This document shows positions 62,520 to 64,000 of a DNA stretch of 64,000 nt, in pieces; within the stretch, counting starts at the first letter, position 1; every line of letters begins with the position of its first letter. The notes beneath the pieces were generated by a model that saw only the letters and a program-made list of their open reading frames with translations, searched no databases and had not been told where the DNA came from. Where the stretch lies: contig NZ_CAKMSR010000003.1 of NCBI RefSeq assembly GCF_928381705.1, positions 62,001 through 126,000 on the forward strand. The letters are read 5' to 3'. The stretch comes from Rothia nasimurium (GTDB taxonomy: Bacteria > Actinomycetota > Actinomycetes > Actinomycetales > Micrococcaceae). Both the position numbers and the translations under genes were made by a program.

Positions 62520-63665
62520 ATGACGTCCCATCCGGGTCTTCGGATTGGTTCTTTCGCGGGGGCGCCAATATATCTGCGCCTCTCCTGGTTCCCCCTCATG
62601 GCTTTGGTTGTGGTGGGTTACGGTATGAATCTGGCGTCATTGCGGTCTTTAACAGAGGTGCAGGGCTATCTCGCTGCAGGTGTGGTTGCCGGTACCCTGG
62701 CGCTGGGAGTCTTCGCCCACGAACTGGCACACGCTGCGGTGGGCCGGGCACGGGGGGTACGGATCTCGTCTATCTCCCTGAACATGTGGGGCGGGCAGAC
62801 CAAGATGCAGACCGCTTCGGCGGCTACCTCGCTACTGGTGTCGGTGGCTGGCCCGCTGGTGAACTTTGCGGTAGCGGCCCTGTGCCAGCTTATCTGGCTG
62901 GTGACGGGTTCCGCCGACTTCTTTGGCTTCGCCTTAGCTGCCCAGGTCAACCTTGCTATCGGTATTTTTAACCTGATACCGGCCTTCCCCCTCGACGGTG
63001 GCTATGCCCTCGAAGCCCTGGTCTTTATCCTGGTAGGACGCCGGTCGGTGGCAACCCGGGTGACGGCCTATACGGGACTTCTGCTCCTTGCCCTCTTAGC
63101 TAGCGCCCTGCTCTTTACCGGCCTGTGGCGGTCCCCCTGGGTGTTACTGGTGGCCGCTGCCCTGGCCTTTTATCTGTGGAGCGGTACCAACCACTCCCTC
63201 AAACAACTCGCGCAGGATTCTGACCCTCACCATCCCCTACGGGCGTCCGCCCTGATGGTCCCCGCCCAGCTCGCTGACCCGCACAGCAGCATCGGTGGTG
63301 CCCACCAGCGCTGGGACGGCGTATCCCACCTTCTCCTGGTAGAGCAGCAGGGAACATCCGTGCACCCCCTTGCCCTCGTTGACCCTACAACCCTCGCTGC
63401 CTCGCTGGGCACTCTTGACCAGCAGCCCCTGGCCGCTATCGCCCAGCCCCTTGCAGCCCGCACCCTGGACATGCAGACCGGTTACATCGACACCCTCGAT
63501 GAGTACAGCGGCTTTGCCCACTACCGGCTGCCCGAAGAGCAGCGGGGGCAGAACCTCACCTGGGTGGTGATGGACGCCGCCACCCCCGTAGGTCTGGTAA
63601 CCTCCCAGGCCATGACCCAGGCGGTGCTGGCCACCGTGGGCGCTGGCACGTCTTCATCTAAATGA
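62520..63665 (+). CDS. Site-2 protease family membrane zinc metallopeptidase
   Basis: 381 residues after AGGAGGT. H-E-L-A-H in FAHELAHAAVGRARGV and the second motif NLIPAFPLDGG identify an M50B intramembrane protease of the SpoIVFB/Rip-related group, with about six helices over residues 15-215. The C-terminal ~150 residues resemble a CBS-like pair. Such proteases cut membrane-bound anti-sigma factors or other signals. Confidence 0.9.
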   Translation: MTSHPGLRIGSFAGAPIYLRLSWFPLMALVVVGYGMNLASLRSLTEVQGYLAAGVVAGTLALGVFAHELAHAAVGRARGVRISSISLNMWGGQTKMQTASAATSLLVSVAGPLVNFAVAALCQLIWLVTGSADFFGFALAAQVNLAIGIFNLIPAFPLDGGYALEALVFILVGRRSVATRVTAYTGLLLLALLASALLFTGLWRSPWVLLVAAALAFYLWSGTNHSLKQLAQDSDPHHPLRASALMVPAQLADPHSSIGGAHQRWDGVSHLLLVEQQGTSVHPLALVDPTTLAASLGTLDQQPLAAIAQPLAARTLDMQTGYIDTLDEYSGFAHYRLPEEQRGQNLTWVVMDAATPVGLVTSQAMTQAVLATVGAGTSSSK

Positions 63666-63730
63666 CCCCACCGCGCTTTTCTGAGACAATAGAAGAAACC
63701 AGACCAAAAACGAAAGAGAAATCTGACCTT

Positions 63731-64000
63731 ATGAGCACCCCTACCGGTAGTGTCAACCGTCGTGGCCCCTTCCGCCCGGGAGAGCGCGTCCAGCTAACCG
63801 ACGAGCGCGGACGCATGACCACCATTACCCTGGCTGAAGGCGGGGAGTACCACTCTCACCGCGGTTTTTTTAAGCACAGCGAGCTCATCGGCAACGTTGA
63901 GGGCACCGTGATTGAAAACTCCGAGGGGTTCAAGTTCCAGGCCCTGCGCCCGCTCTACAAGGATTTTGTGCTTTCTATGCCCCGCGGCGCTGCCGTGGTC
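63731..64000 (+). CDS. trmI: tRNA (adenine-58-N1)-methyltransferase TrmI, N-terminus
   Basis: First 90 codons of the gene, cut by the window edge. RRGPFRPGERVQLTDERGRMTTITL, the hairpin GGEYHSHRGFFKHSELIG and the FQALRPLYKDFVLSMPRGAAVV segment match the N-terminal domain of actinobacterial TrmI, which methylates A58 of tRNA. In relatives it precedes the proteasomal ATPase and pup genes. Confidence 0.9.
   Translation, partial: MSTPTGSVNRRGPFRPGERVQLTDERGRMTTITLAEGGEYHSHRGFFKHSELIGNVEGTVIENSEGFKFQALRPLYKDFVLSMPRGAAVV

Overview
The window is about 60% G+C and reads as chromosome of a high-GC Gram-positive bacterium of the Micrococcaceae, most likely Rothia or a close relative. The pointers are a mycothiol ligase gene (mshC) followed by PAC2-family, site-2-protease and TrmI genes, the order heme A synthase / ABC exporter / sufR-sufB-sufD-sufC-sufT, and many GTG starts. 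The genus is inferred from gene content and was not tested by any search.

Layout. 0-7.4 kb: end of a heme A synthase gene, a two-gene ABC exporter, then the divergent SUF iron-sulphur operon. 7.7-12.3 kb: a large secreted protein with a fibrinogen-like domain and a propeller-like repeat region, and an RclA-type flavoprotein. 12.4-29.8 kb is an accessory, defence-like region: a phospholipase-D/ATPase fusion, a decayed tandem duplication of TipA-like regulator and DinB-like genes split by a RelE/Phd toxin-antitoxin pair, an HTH-ImmA/IrrE protein, a three-gene module led by a Phd-like antitoxin, a DEDD exonuclease with a BRCT domain, and a type I restriction-modification system with a lone MNT nucleotidyltransferase. 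Four 67-bp near-perfect palindromes each lie 18-20 bp after the stop codon of successive minus-strand transcription units here.

29.9-50 kb is mostly core: a heterodimeric ABC exporter, the bioYMN biotin ECF transporter with a BioQ-like operator, an ABC-F protein, a 26-codon small gene, pbuX-xpt, SURF1, fabG, a second SDR, serB, an ABC ATPase, an RNA methyltransferase, alternative L31, an LCP cell-wall ligase and a HIRAN-like membrane protein. 50.6-64 kb: pepN, tRNA-Leu(GAG), selO, a DHA2 efflux pump, ldh with a Rex-type site, uppP, mshC, a PAC2 protein, a site-2 protease and the start of trmI.

Most promising for new biology are the fixed-length palindromes tied to gene ends, the PLD-ATPase protein, the TipAL/TipAS duplication with opposite decay of its two copies, the three-gene Phd-led module, and the 26-residue acidic peptide gene. 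Several regulatory genes (tipA-like, phd-like, bioY) seem to be leaderless, with the operator inside or overlapping the promoter. All counts and alignments were done by eye.
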